Part shown: piece by piece, positions 9,424 to 17,814 of the stretch
How positions within the stretch are numbered: the first letter of the stretch is position 1
How the letters are laid out: every line of letters starts with the position of its first letter
Assembly (NCBI RefSeq): GCF_001904615.1
Contig: NZ_MRBY01000004.1
Coordinates: 1-64,000 of the forward strand
Source of the DNA: [Limnothrix rosea] IAM M-220
Lineage (GTDB): Bacteria; Cyanobacteriota; Cyanobacteriia; Cyanobacteriales; MRBY01
Reading direction: 5' to 3'
Length of the DNA: 64,000 nucleotides
Notes under the pieces: generated by a model
Databases searched by the model: none
What the model was told of the DNA's origin: nothing
What the model saw: the letters and a program-made list of their open reading frames with translations, nothing else
Translations under genes and position numbers: made by a program

Positions 9424-9450
9424 AACGATAAATTTCGATATAATATCGTT
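9424..9450 (-). promoter_or_regulatory. Inverted repeat between psiE-like gene and flv2
   Basis: AACGATA (9424-9430) and TATCGTT (9444-9450) form a perfect 7-bp stem with a 13-base loop in the 104-base spacer between two operon genes. Read on the minus strand it follows the stop codon of the PsiE-like gene by a few bases and is followed by a short T stretch. It could be a processing, stability or partial termination element. Confidence 0.4.
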
Positions 9451-9454
9451 CCCA

Positions 9455-9991
9455 TTAAAGATGCTTCACAGACGCGGAGCTCTCCCCATGGCTTTGCCGT
9501 TGATAACGTTGAACAATTGTTTTTTCTGGATCAACCCCTTTAAAAGTAGGTGGAATCCACACCCGCACAAGGAGCAACATGCCTAAAACAATCAAAAAAG
9601 CACAGGCCGCTAAAATCTTTGTCCAATCCGTTTCTAAAACGCCACTGACAATAACTTCCCGCAGGACAGAAACAATCGAAACCTCGACGGCGACCCCGAT
9701 AGAAATCCGTTGCTCTTGGAGATAAATAATCAGCAAACGGAAGAGTTCCACCAAAATTAGCAAAAACAAAATATCGGCGGTGACAGTATGGAAATGCACA
9801 GGTGGCAACATCGAAAGAAACATATCCCGCATCTGCAACACCATAAAACTGAATAGCCCGATGCAGAGGGAAACGACGATCAAATCCTGAACAGATTCCA
9901 ACACGCGCACCACTCGTCCACGGTTTACTTCATATAAAGAGACGGGATTGTCAGTATTGAGGGGTTTGGGGGGAGTGATGATTTGTTGCAT
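9455..9991 (-). CDS. PsiE-family membrane protein of the flv4-2 operon (Sll0218-like)
   Basis: A 178-residue protein with four hydrophobic spans matching the phosphate-starvation-inducible PsiE family. It lies between flv4 and flv2, exactly where Synechocystis has sll0218, a thylakoid protein needed to assemble or stabilise photosystem II together with Flv2/Flv4. I chose the ATG at 9991 because an AGGA lies about ten bases upstream; a TTG at 10042, 51 bases earlier, would only add a poorly hydrophobic extension. The C-terminus is basic and hydrophilic. The short distance to flv4 (57 bases) supports cotranscription. Confidence 0.85.
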   Translation of the reverse strand: MQQIITPPKPLNTDNPVSLYEVNRGRVVRVLESVQDLIVVSLCIGLFSFMVLQMRDMFLSMLPPVHFHTVTADILFLLILVELFRLLIIYLQEQRISIGVAVEVSIVSVLREVIVSGVLETDWTKILAACAFLIVLGMLLLVRVWIPPTFKGVDPEKTIVQRYQRQSHGESSASVKHL

Positions 9992-10048
9992 AGCGGGAAA
10001 ATCCTGAAATAGTGTGCTGGGTAGATGGCCGAAAAGCCTCAATTTACT

Positions 10049-11776
10049 TTAATAATGACTGCCAAGTTTACGGTGGTGAACGGCTGTCAGACCATTGACA
10101 TCGGCGACTCGTCCGGCATCAACTAGGCCATAAATCACCCAGTGATCGCCGCAGTCCATACGACTAGAAACTTCGCATTCGATGTAGGCTAGTGCGTCGG
10201 CGAGGATCGGACAACCGTTGCTAGCGGGATAGGTTTTGATGCCTGCAAAGCGATCGCCCCCCGGTGGAAAACGCTTGAGGAAATGTTTCATGAGGGGTTT
10301 ATAGTTATCTTCCTCCAGGACATTTAAGACAAACCGATCTGTGACTTGCATCAAGGATTCGATGGCTCGATCTTTGGCGACGGCGATCGCGATACCAAGG
10401 GGGCTACCACTAGCTTGAGTGACCCAAGACGCTAACATTGCACTGCTCAAGTTGCCTTTTTTCGCAGTAATCAGATAAAGACCTGTACTAATACGTCCGA
10501 GGGCTTGTTCTAGTTCTAGATCGATGGCCTGAATTTTCTTTTGGGTGCGATCGCGGGTTAGCCACTGCCCCATATCTGTTCCGGCCTCGTCACAAAGTTG
10601 ATCCGTAGCAGCCTGGGGAGATTCTTTTACTAAGATTGGCGGGAATGCTTCTGTTAAACCAATGCTCCGAAATTTGTTACGGAGGGGATAAATCGGCTCA
10701 TCTTCGCCACCGCCTGTTTCAAAGAGACCGATGGCCTGTTTTTTGTGGGCAGCAGCCAAAACAGTATTGAGAGCCGTTTGGGCGATGGGACAGGACTGGG
10801 GCGGCATACCAATAATCAATCCGGCCGCAATTTCGACCCATTCCCGCAACTCTTGGGGGGAAGTTTGTTGTAAATCGATAAGCTCGACCTGTACACCATT
10901 GCGGTTCACACCATGGGCGATCGCCCGGGCGAGATGGTCACTGTGACCGTAGTCTTGACAATAGAAGAAGACCACAAGCGTATCCGTTTTTGCCTGAGCC
11001 TCACTCCAGCTTTTGTACTGCTCTAGCCAGTGGGAAATGGATTCTTCTAAAAGGGGGCCATGGCCTGTCGCGATTAATTTGATATCTAATTTAGCGATAC
11101 GTTTGAGAGCCGCTAACACCGACCGAGCATTGGGAGCCATGAGACAGTCGTAATAATACCGAAAGTCCGCCTCTAGAAGTTGGGGATTTTTGTCGTAAAT
11201 ATGGTCATCACAGTAGTGCATCCCAAAAACATCACAGGTATATAAAATGCCCGTACCATGGTCGTAGCTAAAGATCGTATCTGGCCAGTGAAGATTGGGA
11301 GCCGAGACGAATTCTAAAACATGACCTTTCCCTAAATCGAGGCGATCGCCACTTTTGACGATCAATGACTTGAAGGGATGATGCACCATATTTTCTAAAA
11401 ATTTAATCGCAACCTTTGCCCCCACAATCACAATATCGGGAGCGATAGCCAGCAAATCCCCGATCAAAGCACTATGGTCCGGCTCCGTATGGCTAACAAC
11501 CAAATAATCAATGGCCGAAACGTCAATCAGCCCAGTGAGAGCTTCTAGATAGAGCTCTTCAAATTTGCGGTGGGAAGTATCGACAAGAGCTGTTTTTTCG
11601 CCACGAATCAAAAAAGAATTGTAAGTCGTGCCATTGCGTAGCCCAAACTCAATATCAAACCGATCTCGATCCCAATCTAAAGATCGGAGCGCTGTCGTCT
11701 CAGCGGCAAGCTCGGCTATTTGCATTGTTAAACGCTGCTGGAATTTTTCTGGAGCAGACTGTATCAGGGCAACCAT
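10049..11776 (-). CDS. flv4: Flavodiiron protein Flv4 (catalytic subunit, canonical diiron ligands)
   Basis: A 575-residue flavodiiron protein, first gene of the flv4-psiE-flv2 operon. The beta-lactamase-like domain keeps the diiron ligands H96-x-E98-x-D100-H101, H163 and D182, with a further His in ATGHGP. Flavodoxin and flavin reductase domains follow. In Synechocystis the Flv2/Flv4 heterodimer takes electrons from the photosystem II acceptor side under low CO2 and high light. The ATG at 11776 is preferred over a TTG 15 bases upstream; a GGAGAG lies just before it. An antisense RNA controls flv4 in Synechocystis, but nothing in the sequence alone shows one here. Confidence 0.93.
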   Translation of the reverse strand: MVALIQSAPEKFQQRLTMQIAELAAETTALRSLDWDRDRFDIEFGLRNGTTYNSFLIRGEKTALVDTSHRKFEELYLEALTGLIDVSAIDYLVVSHTEPDHSALIGDLLAIAPDIVIVGAKVAIKFLENMVHHPFKSLIVKSGDRLDLGKGHVLEFVSAPNLHWPDTIFSYDHGTGILYTCDVFGMHYCDDHIYDKNPQLLEADFRYYYDCLMAPNARSVLAALKRIAKLDIKLIATGHGPLLEESISHWLEQYKSWSEAQAKTDTLVVFFYCQDYGHSDHLARAIAHGVNRNGVQVELIDLQQTSPQELREWVEIAAGLIIGMPPQSCPIAQTALNTVLAAAHKKQAIGLFETGGGEDEPIYPLRNKFRSIGLTEAFPPILVKESPQAATDQLCDEAGTDMGQWLTRDRTQKKIQAIDLELEQALGRISTGLYLITAKKGNLSSAMLASWVTQASGSPLGIAIAVAKDRAIESLMQVTDRFVLNVLEEDNYKPLMKHFLKRFPPGGDRFAGIKTYPASNGCPILADALAYIECEVSSRMDCGDHWVIYGLVDAGRVADVNGLTAVHHRKLGSHY

Positions 11777-12248
11777 GGGAATTCTCTCCAAGATCTGTTA
11801 AAACATCACATAAATCTCTGTAACCCTCATCATGCAATGGTTTTAAAGAAATGTAAAATGTCAATTCCTAACCAAAATAATCAGATAAACTTATGTCTTG
11901 AGAATTTAATAAAAAGATAATCTAATATTTTTGGTTTGTTTAGGGGAATTAGGGCGATCGCCAGATTGATGAAGACACCTCAGTTGTGATTAAAGCTTGC
12001 CTCTAAAATTGCCAGGGGAAAAAAGAACCCGGAGAAAGGACACATTGGTATTGTTTCTACCCGTGATGCTTGGGCAACCATAATTGTTTGGTCAAGATCG
12101 ATGCTGCCCATCGGGTGGCAACCCCAAGGACTCCCCCAGTAATCAGGATGGGTTAACCCTTGGCCAATAACAATCCCGATCCCCATATATATCAAGCGTT
12201 CTTGAGGCAGATTGCGCTACCCTAAATAAAATATTTTGAGTTTTTTCC
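11777..12248. other. Intergenic spacer upstream of flv4
   Basis: A 470-base spacer between divergent genes flv4 and the DUF362 gene. The flv4-proximal half is AT-rich and suits a promoter region; HIP1 lies near 11953. A 68-codon minus-strand frame (12186 to 11980) has no Shine-Dalgarno sequence and matches nothing I know, so it is not called. No terminator or repeat stands out. Confidence 0.5.
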
Positions 12249-13208
12249 ATGAGTAGCGTTAGCCTAATTGCCGCAACATCCTATGAGCTTGACCAATTGC
12301 GTCAGTCCCTAGAAACTTTGCTCGCGCCTTTGGGTGGCATGGCTGCTTTTGTGAAACCCGGCGATCGCGTTTTGCTCAAACCCAATATGTTGACTGGGGC
12401 ACGTCCAACAAAAGAATGCACTACTCGCAAAGAAATCGTTTATTGCGTCGCCCAAATGGTGATGGATGCAGGCGGTAAACCTTTTATTGGTGACAGTCCA
12501 GCCTTTGGGTCTGCCCACGGTGTGGCCAAGCAAAATGGCTATTTAGAACTCATTGAAGAGCTTGATATTCCCCTCATCGAGTTTCATGGCAAACGCTACG
12601 AAACCGAAAGCGATAATTATAAAAATCTCCGCCTTTCCAAAGAAGCGATGGAAGCCGATGTGGTGATTAATTTGCCTAAGGTGAAATCCCATATCCAGCT
12701 CACCATGACCCTCGGTGTAAAAAATTTATTTGGTTGTGTCCCCGGCAAAATGAAGGCTTGGTGGCACATGGAAGCAGGCAAGGAGCCGGAAACCTTTGCG
12801 GATATGCTCATCGAAACGGCTAAGGCGATCGCTCCGGATTTAACGATTATCGATGGAATTATTGGTCATGAAGGCAATGGCCCTAGCGGCGGCGAACCTA
12901 AAGATTTAGGTGTTTTGGGCGCTGCGGCAGATGTTTTCGCGCTGGATCGGGCGATGGTTGATATTCTCGGCGTTGAACCAGAGCTTGTCCCAACCGTTGC
13001 ACTCTCCATGAAAAAGGAGCTCTGCTCGACTGTCGAAGCGATTAATTTTCCTTTAGCAGAACCAAAAGAGTTGGCGATCGCCGACTGGAAACTTCCCGAA
13101 GCTCTAATGCCCATCGATTTTGCTTTGCCGAGAATCTTGAAATCTACCTTCCGACATCTTTATATCCGATTTATTAAAGAGCCCATGGCATCTTATTCAG
13201 ACAAATAA
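12249..13208 (+). CDS. DUF362 domain-containing protein
   Basis: A 319-residue protein of the DUF362 family. Visible family features are VKPGDRVLLKPNML near residue 40, the motif NLPKVKSHIQLTMTLGVKNLFG near 143-164, and TIIDGIIGHEGNGPSGG near 200-215. Many DUF362 proteins carry an added ferredoxin domain; this one has none and lacks the Cys clusters. The molecular function is not established. It is transcribed alone, with a clean intrinsic terminator about 95 bases after the stop. Confidence 0.85.
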   Translation: MSSVSLIAATSYELDQLRQSLETLLAPLGGMAAFVKPGDRVLLKPNMLTGARPTKECTTRKEIVYCVAQMVMDAGGKPFIGDSPAFGSAHGVAKQNGYLELIEELDIPLIEFHGKRYETESDNYKNLRLSKEAMEADVVINLPKVKSHIQLTMTLGVKNLFGCVPGKMKAWWHMEAGKEPETFADMLIETAKAIAPDLTIIDGIIGHEGNGPSGGEPKDLGVLGAAADVFALDRAMVDILGVEPELVPTVALSMKKELCSTVEAINFPLAEPKELAIADWKLPEALMPIDFALPRILKSTFRHLYIRFIKEPMASYSDK

Positions 13209-13302
13209 GTCTAAGAAAAAGCTAAAGAAGTCAAAAAATATACATTTACTCTTTGATCCCCGCGCTAACGTAAAAATACCCTCCGATTGCTTATCAAGCG
13301 AG

Positions 13303-13332
13303 ACCGTCCTGACCCAGCGACGGTTTTTTTTT
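13303..13332 (+). terminator. Intrinsic terminator after the DUF362 gene
   Basis: Perfect 6-bp stem ACCGTC (13303-13308) / GACGGT (13319-13324) with a 10-base loop, directly followed by a run of eight T. Confidence 0.85.
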
Positions 13333-13422
13333 GCCAATTTTTTGCTGGCGATTTTTCTCCAAGTCTTGTAGGGTGCGTTAATGAAATGCAATGCACTTTT
13401 TCGCGAATCTTTTCTGTTGAAC

Positions 13423-13451
13423 GTGCGTTACGCTTCGCTAACTCACGCTAC
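13423..13451. repeat. Dispersed 29-bp palindromic repeat, copy 1
   Basis: The 29 bases beginning GTGCGTTACGCTTCGCTAAC are imperfectly self-complementary. The reverse complement matches 37835-37863 at 27 of 29 positions. Copies lie in spacers directly before genes (here 21 bases before a glycosyltransferase start). Confidence 0.75.
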
Positions 13452-13471
13452 GCATTATCTAATCGGTTTCT

Positions 13472-14599
13472 ATGACCCGTTATGCATTTGTTCATGAATG
13501 GCTGACTCCCTATGCCACTGGCGGTTCTGAATTGGTCGTAAAGGAAATTCTTCAAGATATCGATGCGGATCTGTACGCACTAATTGATTTTGAATCGACC
13601 AATCCCGATAGTTATCTTTTCGGCCGAGAAATCGGGACGAGCTTTCTCCAAAACTTTCCCCGCGCGAAATACGGCTTGCAAAATTATTTGCCCCTAATGC
13701 CGATCGCCGTTGAACAGCTCAATCTCGAAAACTATGATGTGATTCTCTCGTCATCCCATGCCGTCGCCAAGGGCGTGATCACTCGTCCCCAGCAGCTCCA
13801 TATCTGCTATTGCCATACGCCGATGCGGTATGCGTGGGATCTCACCTTTGACTATTTAAATAATTCTGGCTTGGGTAAAGGCATTAAGGGCATTGTCGCG
13901 CGCTACCTTTTGCACCGATTGCGGCAATGGGATGTGATCTCCGCGAATCAAGTCGATTATTTTATTGCCAACTCTCGATGGACAGCCCAACGAATTTGGC
14001 GCTGCTATCGTCGTAAGGCTGAGGTGATTTATCCGCCCGTTAACATTGAACGCTTTCCTTTTGTTGAAAAAAAAGAAGATTTTTACGTCACGGTTTCTCG
14101 TTTAGTGCCCTATAAAAAAGTCTCATTAATCGTTCAGGCTTTTAACGAATTGGGCAAAAACTTAGTGGTCATCGGCGGGGGAACAGAGCTAGAAGAATTA
14201 CGGGCGATCGCCCAGCCAAATGTCCAGATCCTTGGCCGACAACCCGATAATGTTGTGGAAAAATACCTATCCCAAGCGAAAGCTTACGTTTATGCGGGCT
14301 GCGAAGACTTCGGGATCGTCCTCGTCGAAGCCCAAGCCTGTGGCACACCTGTGATTGCCTTTGGACAAGGTGGCGCTCGTGAAACTGTCCGTGATATACG
14401 TTCTGACCCATCCGGAACGGGTATTCTATTTCTAGAACAGTCTACAAAATCATTAGTCGAAGCTGTAAAGCAGTTTGAACAGGCTCAGGAAAAGATTTCT
14501 GCGGCAGCCTGCCGAACCCAAGCCCAACGGTTTGCCGCTAACACTTTTCGACAAAGCTATGTAGAATTTGTAAACAACTGTCAAGCAAAGGCTGGGTAG
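13472..14599 (+). CDS. Glycosyltransferase family 4
   Basis: A 375-residue GT-B glycosyltransferase. N-terminal GGSELVVKEIL follows the first strand (nucleotide-sugar/acceptor face), CYCHTPMRYAWD lies near residue 110, and the C-terminal EDFGIVLVEAQACGTPVIAFGQGG carries the E-x7-E motif of GT4 enzymes. It probably adds a sugar to a lipid-linked exopolysaccharide or LPS precursor. The next gene, a phosphoglycosyl transferase, is 95 bases downstream on the same strand, so the pair likely works in one pathway. Sugar donor and acceptor cannot be read from the sequence. Confidence 0.88.
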   Translation: MTRYAFVHEWLTPYATGGSELVVKEILQDIDADLYALIDFESTNPDSYLFGREIGTSFLQNFPRAKYGLQNYLPLMPIAVEQLNLENYDVILSSSHAVAKGVITRPQQLHICYCHTPMRYAWDLTFDYLNNSGLGKGIKGIVARYLLHRLRQWDVISANQVDYFIANSRWTAQRIWRCYRRKAEVIYPPVNIERFPFVEKKEDFYVTVSRLVPYKKVSLIVQAFNELGKNLVVIGGGTELEELRAIAQPNVQILGRQPDNVVEKYLSQAKAYVYAGCEDFGIVLVEAQACGTPVIAFGQGGARETVRDIRSDPSGTGILFLEQSTKSLVEAVKQFEQAQEKISAAACRTQAQRFAANTFRQSYVEFVNNCQAKAG

Positions 14600-14694
14600 T
14601 CAATTTATTTCTCTTGCTTTCTGAGTTTGCAGAAATTCCGACGGTCTCGCTAATGTAAATTCGGCAGTTCCGGTGTGTGGAGATTTAGACGAAT

Positions 14695-15429
14695 ATGACA
14701 GTTTATCGGCAATTTGACGCGCTCAAGCTGCTCACTGCGATCGCAAGGCAGGGATCGGTTGTGACCTTTCCTGTGGCTCGGGATTACCCTTCCGCGCTCC
14801 AAAAGGTGCTCAATGGTGCTTTTGCGAAACGTACTTTCGATATTTGTTTTTCCCTTGGTGTACTGATTTTTTTGTCGCCACTCTATCTCACGATCGCCCT
14901 CATTATTAAGCTTTCTTCGCCGGGGCCTGTGTTTTATGTCCAGCGGCGCGTTGGCAAAAACTACAAAGCTTTTGGTTGTATTAAATTCCGCACTATGGTG
15001 CTTGATGCGGATCAAGTACTTGAGGAGATGTTGCGGCGATCGCCCGCACTACGTGCCGAATTTGAGCAGGATTTTAAACTAAAAAAAGATCCCCGCATTA
15101 CGGCGATCGGTCGCTTCTTGCGCTTAACGAGTCTCGATGAATTTCCGCAGTTTTGGAATGTGCTCATGGGTGATATGAGTATTGTTGGCCCGCGCCCCCT
15201 TGTGCCCCGCGAGATTTATAAATATGGTCGTCACATGGATAAAGTATTGACCATTCGTCCGGGTCTAACGGGTCTTTGGCAAGTGTCTGGCCGTAATGAT
15301 CTTCCCTACGCGACAAGGGTCAGAATGGATTCTTATTATGTCCATCACCGCCATTGGTTTATGGATTTCTGGATTGTCTGTAAAACCATTTTTGTGATGC
15401 TTGTCCCCAAAAATAATGGTGCTTATTAA
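14695..15429 (+). CDS. Exopolysaccharide sugar transferase (bacterial sugar-phosphate transferase family)
   Basis: A 244-residue monotopic phosphoglycosyl transferase that loads the first sugar-phosphate onto undecaprenyl phosphate. A re-entrant hydrophobic helix (residues about 44-67) precedes [14 protein letters not shown], the KFRTM motif, and [20 protein letters not shown] with the catalytic Asp-Glu pair; [13 protein letters not shown] follows. It is the minimal catalytic form, lacking the extra N-terminal membrane domain of WcaJ-type enzymes, though a 40-residue N-terminal extension is present. Works with the upstream GT4 gene. Confidence 0.9.
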   Translation: MTVYRQFDALKLLTAIARQGSVVTFPVARDYPSALQKVLNGAFAKRTFDICFSLGVLIFLSPLYLTIALIIKLSSPGPVFYVQRRVGKNYKAFGCIKFRTMVLDADQVLEEMLRRSPALRAEFEQDFKLKKDPRITAIGRFLRLTSLDEFPQFWNVLMGDMSIVGPRPLVPREIYKYGRHMDKVLTIRPGLTGLWQVSGRNDLPYATRVRMDSYYVHHRHWFMDFWIVCKTIFVMLVPKNNGAY

Positions 15430-15508
15430 ATAAAGCCGAAGTAAGTCGAAGGGGCAAGGTAAAATATAACGAACAAAAATTCGAAGCAAACTTTTACCCA
15501 AGAGATAT

Positions 15509-15793
15509 ATGAACGTTTTCGGCATCGGCCTTCCAGAAATGGCGCTTATTTTTGTCATTGCCCTACTGGTATTTGGCCCCAAAAAGCTACCGGAGATTGG
15601 TCGTACCCTCGGTAAAACCCTTAAAAGTTTTCAGGATGCCTCCAATGAGTTTCAGGAAGAGTTTAAAAAAGAAGCTGACAAAATGGAAAAGACTGTTTCT
15701 ATGCAGGCTCGCCTAGAGGAAAGCGAAACGGAAAAGGCGGAGAAAGTTGAGGTGGAGGAGGTTAAGACTGAAACTTCTTCTACGGAAGCTTAG
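15509..15793 (+). CDS. tatA: Twin-arginine translocase subunit TatA/TatE/Hcf106 family
   Basis: A 94-residue protein with the TatA layout: short N-terminal membrane helix ([21 protein letters not shown]), the invariant [11 protein letters not shown] hinge, an amphipathic helix, and a highly charged Glu/Lys tail. It forms the pore-forming component of the Tat pathway in thylakoid and plasma membranes. TatA versus TatB cannot be separated safely by eye; cyanobacteria usually carry one of each class. TatC is not in the window. A HIP1 site followed by a T run lies 20 bases after the stop. Confidence 0.88.
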   Translation: MNVFGIGLPEMALIFVIALLVFGPKKLPEIGRTLGKTLKSFQDASNEFQEEFKKEADKMEKTVSMQARLEESETEKAEKVEVEEVKTETSSTEA

Positions 15794-15864
15794 ATTTGTA
15801 CTGTAGCTGGGGGCGATCGCCTTTTTTTTCGTTATTTTTAGTCCGATACGCTGAAGGCAGAGAT

Positions 15865-15903
15865 CTATAGCCAAGGCTAGCAAGATTAGTACAAAAACCT
15901 TGG
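15865..15903. repeat. Dispersed hairpin repeat, copy 1
   Basis: TATAGCCAAGG and CCTTGG flank the core CTAGCAAGATTAGTACAAAA. The core and right arm recur at 54832-54863 with two mismatches, where the right arm extends to CCTTGGCTATA, the complement of the left arm here. This suggests a short mobile palindromic element. Confidence 0.65.
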
Positions 15904-16011
15904 GGCTCAAAAATCGGGGATTTGTGAAATTCTAGCGAAGTAAACGAAACCTTCTGAAAAATCCCCGACCGTATCGTTCTAAACGTATTGACCGTGACTA
16001 TATTCGTGACT

Positions 16012-16728
16012 TTAATAGCGAATGGTCAAAGTCACCGAAGCATTTACGTTTTGCTCACCGCCTTCTACTGGTGTCACGGCTGTATCACTGGCCGTCATCG
16101 CAAAGCTTTCAGCACGAACTAAAGGCATTGGTGTTGCAGGCTGGCTACCATTGACCTGAATTTGAATGATCTCCTGGGAATTTAAGCCAAGGGATTCGAG
16201 GACAACTTCGGCTTGGGTTTTGGCATCTTGGGAGGCTTCTCCGAGGGCAATTTTCTCAGCGGCGGCGATCGCCTCATCAGTTGCCCGAAAGGAAATACCA
16301 TCAATGCGCGTTGCCCCCGCCTGAACCGCTTCATCCATGATGCTGCCTGCAGATTCTGTCGGCACTTCAAAACTGACGGTGTTGGTCGCGATATAGCCAA
16401 TTAAACGACGCTCATCACCACTCCAATCATATTGGGGCTGCAGATTAATGCCTGTGGTGGTCAATTTTTCGACATTTTTCCCCTTAAGAAATTCCACCAC
16501 CTGCTGGCTCCGGTTCGCCATCTCTGCCTGAACCTGTTCGGCGGTTTTGCCTTTGACTTCCACGCCTAAACGCACCTTGGATAAACTGGTGGCGATCGCC
16601 TCTTGTCCTTGCCCAGTGACGGTAATGGTTCGGAGTAATGTGGCCTGGTCGTCAGCAATTACACTAGTCGTACATCCCAAACAAATCAATCCTGTAAAGA
16701 TAGGCAACCAAAATTTTTTGCGGATCAT
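16012..16728 (-). CDS. SIMPL (DUF541) domain periplasmic protein
   Basis: A 238-residue exported protein. The N-terminus is a signal sequence with a possible lipobox (LICLGC, residues 14-19). The body shows the SIMPL/DUF541 pattern: ITVTGQGQEAIATSLSKVRLGV near residue 35, TTGINLQPQYDWSGDERRLIGY near 95-115, and a closing VNASVTLTIRY. Members (for example E. coli YggE) are periplasmic and linked to oxidative stress, but the mechanism is unknown. It is convergent with no operon partners; the next gene starts 188 bases away on the other strand. Confidence 0.85.
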   Translation of the reverse strand: MIRKKFWLPIFTGLICLGCTTSVIADDQATLLRTITVTGQGQEAIATSLSKVRLGVEVKGKTAEQVQAEMANRSQQVVEFLKGKNVEKLTTTGINLQPQYDWSGDERRLIGYIATNTVSFEVPTESAGSIMDEAVQAGATRIDGISFRATDEAIAAAEKIALGEASQDAKTQAEVVLESLGLNSQEIIQIQVNGSQPATPMPLVRAESFAMTASDTAVTPVEGGEQNVNASVTLTIRY

Positions 16729-16916
16729 ATTTTTAGTCCATATTTATAGAAATCAACTTAATTTCAGTCTAGAACCTCGAAAAAGATAGTTGGGATTCGT
16801 TTACAAAACTGCAACTACATTACCAAAATTTAAGCTGTTACAAAAAGCGAAACCTTTGTCGCTGCGGGAAAGTCACCAAGCATACTGGTAAACAAATATA
16901 GGAAGGGAGTAAACGA

Positions 16917-17804
16917 ATGCCCTTTAGTGATGTTCGTGATTTTCAGATCGCGGTTTTATCTGGCTTTTTATTATTAGGTGTCTATACAAGAGATTGGACA
17001 TTACATTTAGATTGGGTCGCTTTTACAATGGCTGCCTGTGTGCTGACTCAATGGCTATTTAGTCTTTATTTTGCAACGCGAAATTCTCCTGAGGAGAAAA
17101 AACTAAAAATTAAACCTATTTTGATTTCTGGGTTACGCAGTTCTTTGATTACAGCTTTAGGTTTGTCGCTATTGCTCAGGACAAATCATATGGGTGTTTT
17201 GATACTGGCGGGTTGTTTGGCGATCGCCAGTAAATTTTTGCTCAAATACGAAAAAAAGCATTTCTTTAACCCCGCCAATTTTGGCATTATCAGCGTATTG
17301 CTCCTAACCAATGACGCATGGGTTTCACCGGGACAATGGGGCACTGATTGGTGGTATCTCATTTTATTCTTCTCTGCCGCTGGTCTAGTGCTAAACAAAG
17401 TCGGGCGTTGGGATACATCCATTGCCTTTCTTGCGAGTTATGGTGGCTTAGAAATTCTGCGAAACTTCTGGCTCGGCTGGACTTGGGATGTGGTGCTGTT
17501 GCAACTATCTAGTGGTTCTTTGTTACTTTTTGCCTTTTTTATGTTGACCGATCCGCGCTCGATTCCCAATGCGAAAAAAGGACGAATTTTCTGGGCAATT
17601 AGTATTGCTTTGCTCACCTTTATTTTACAAAATGGCGTTTATTCTTCTAGTGCAATTTTCTGGGCTTTATTTGCTTTAGCACCAAGCACAATTGTCATAG
17701 ACAAAATTTGGAAAGGGAAACGTTTCAACTGGCAAAAACCAGAGCCGAGTAATATCCAAACTGAGAATAATGATTTGTTTGTTCCAGCGATTAATTTAGC
17801 GTGA
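16917..17804 (+). CDS. RnfD/NqrB-like membrane protein (orphan)
   Basis: A 295-residue protein with about nine or ten membrane spans, resembling the NqrB/RnfD family through NPANFGIISVLLL near residue 120 and the segment LLLFAFFMLTDPRSIPN near 200, which corresponds to the FMxTDPxTSP signature of RnfD. In complete Rnf/Nqr complexes this subunit carries flavin and helps couple redox to ion transport. No other Rnf or Nqr subunit is nearby. The classical SGAT flavinylation motif was not seen. A strong Shine-Dalgarno (GGGAG) precedes ATG 16917. First of a three-gene cluster with a DUF2330 gene only 10 bases downstream. Confidence 0.75.
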   Translation: MPFSDVRDFQIAVLSGFLLLGVYTRDWTLHLDWVAFTMAACVLTQWLFSLYFATRNSPEEKKLKIKPILISGLRSSLITALGLSLLLRTNHMGVLILAGCLAIASKFLLKYEKKHFFNPANFGIISVLLLTNDAWVSPGQWGTDWWYLILFFSAAGLVLNKVGRWDTSIAFLASYGGLEILRNFWLGWTWDVVLLQLSSGSLLLFAFFMLTDPRSIPNAKKGRIFWAISIALLTFILQNGVYSSSAIFWALFALAPSTIVIDKIWKGKRFNWQKPEPSNIQTENNDLFVPAINLA

Positions 17805-17814
17805 GGAAAAGGTG

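Noticed and set aside
11980-12195. Minus-strand frame of about 68-71 codons upstream of flv4
   Set aside because: It looks somewhat protein-like but has no Shine-Dalgarno and no match to any family I know; not supported strongly enough to call.
15800-15830. HIP1 site with T run after tatA as a terminator
   Set aside because: The HIP1 palindrome has no loop bases, so a stable hairpin is doubtful; not listed as a terminator.
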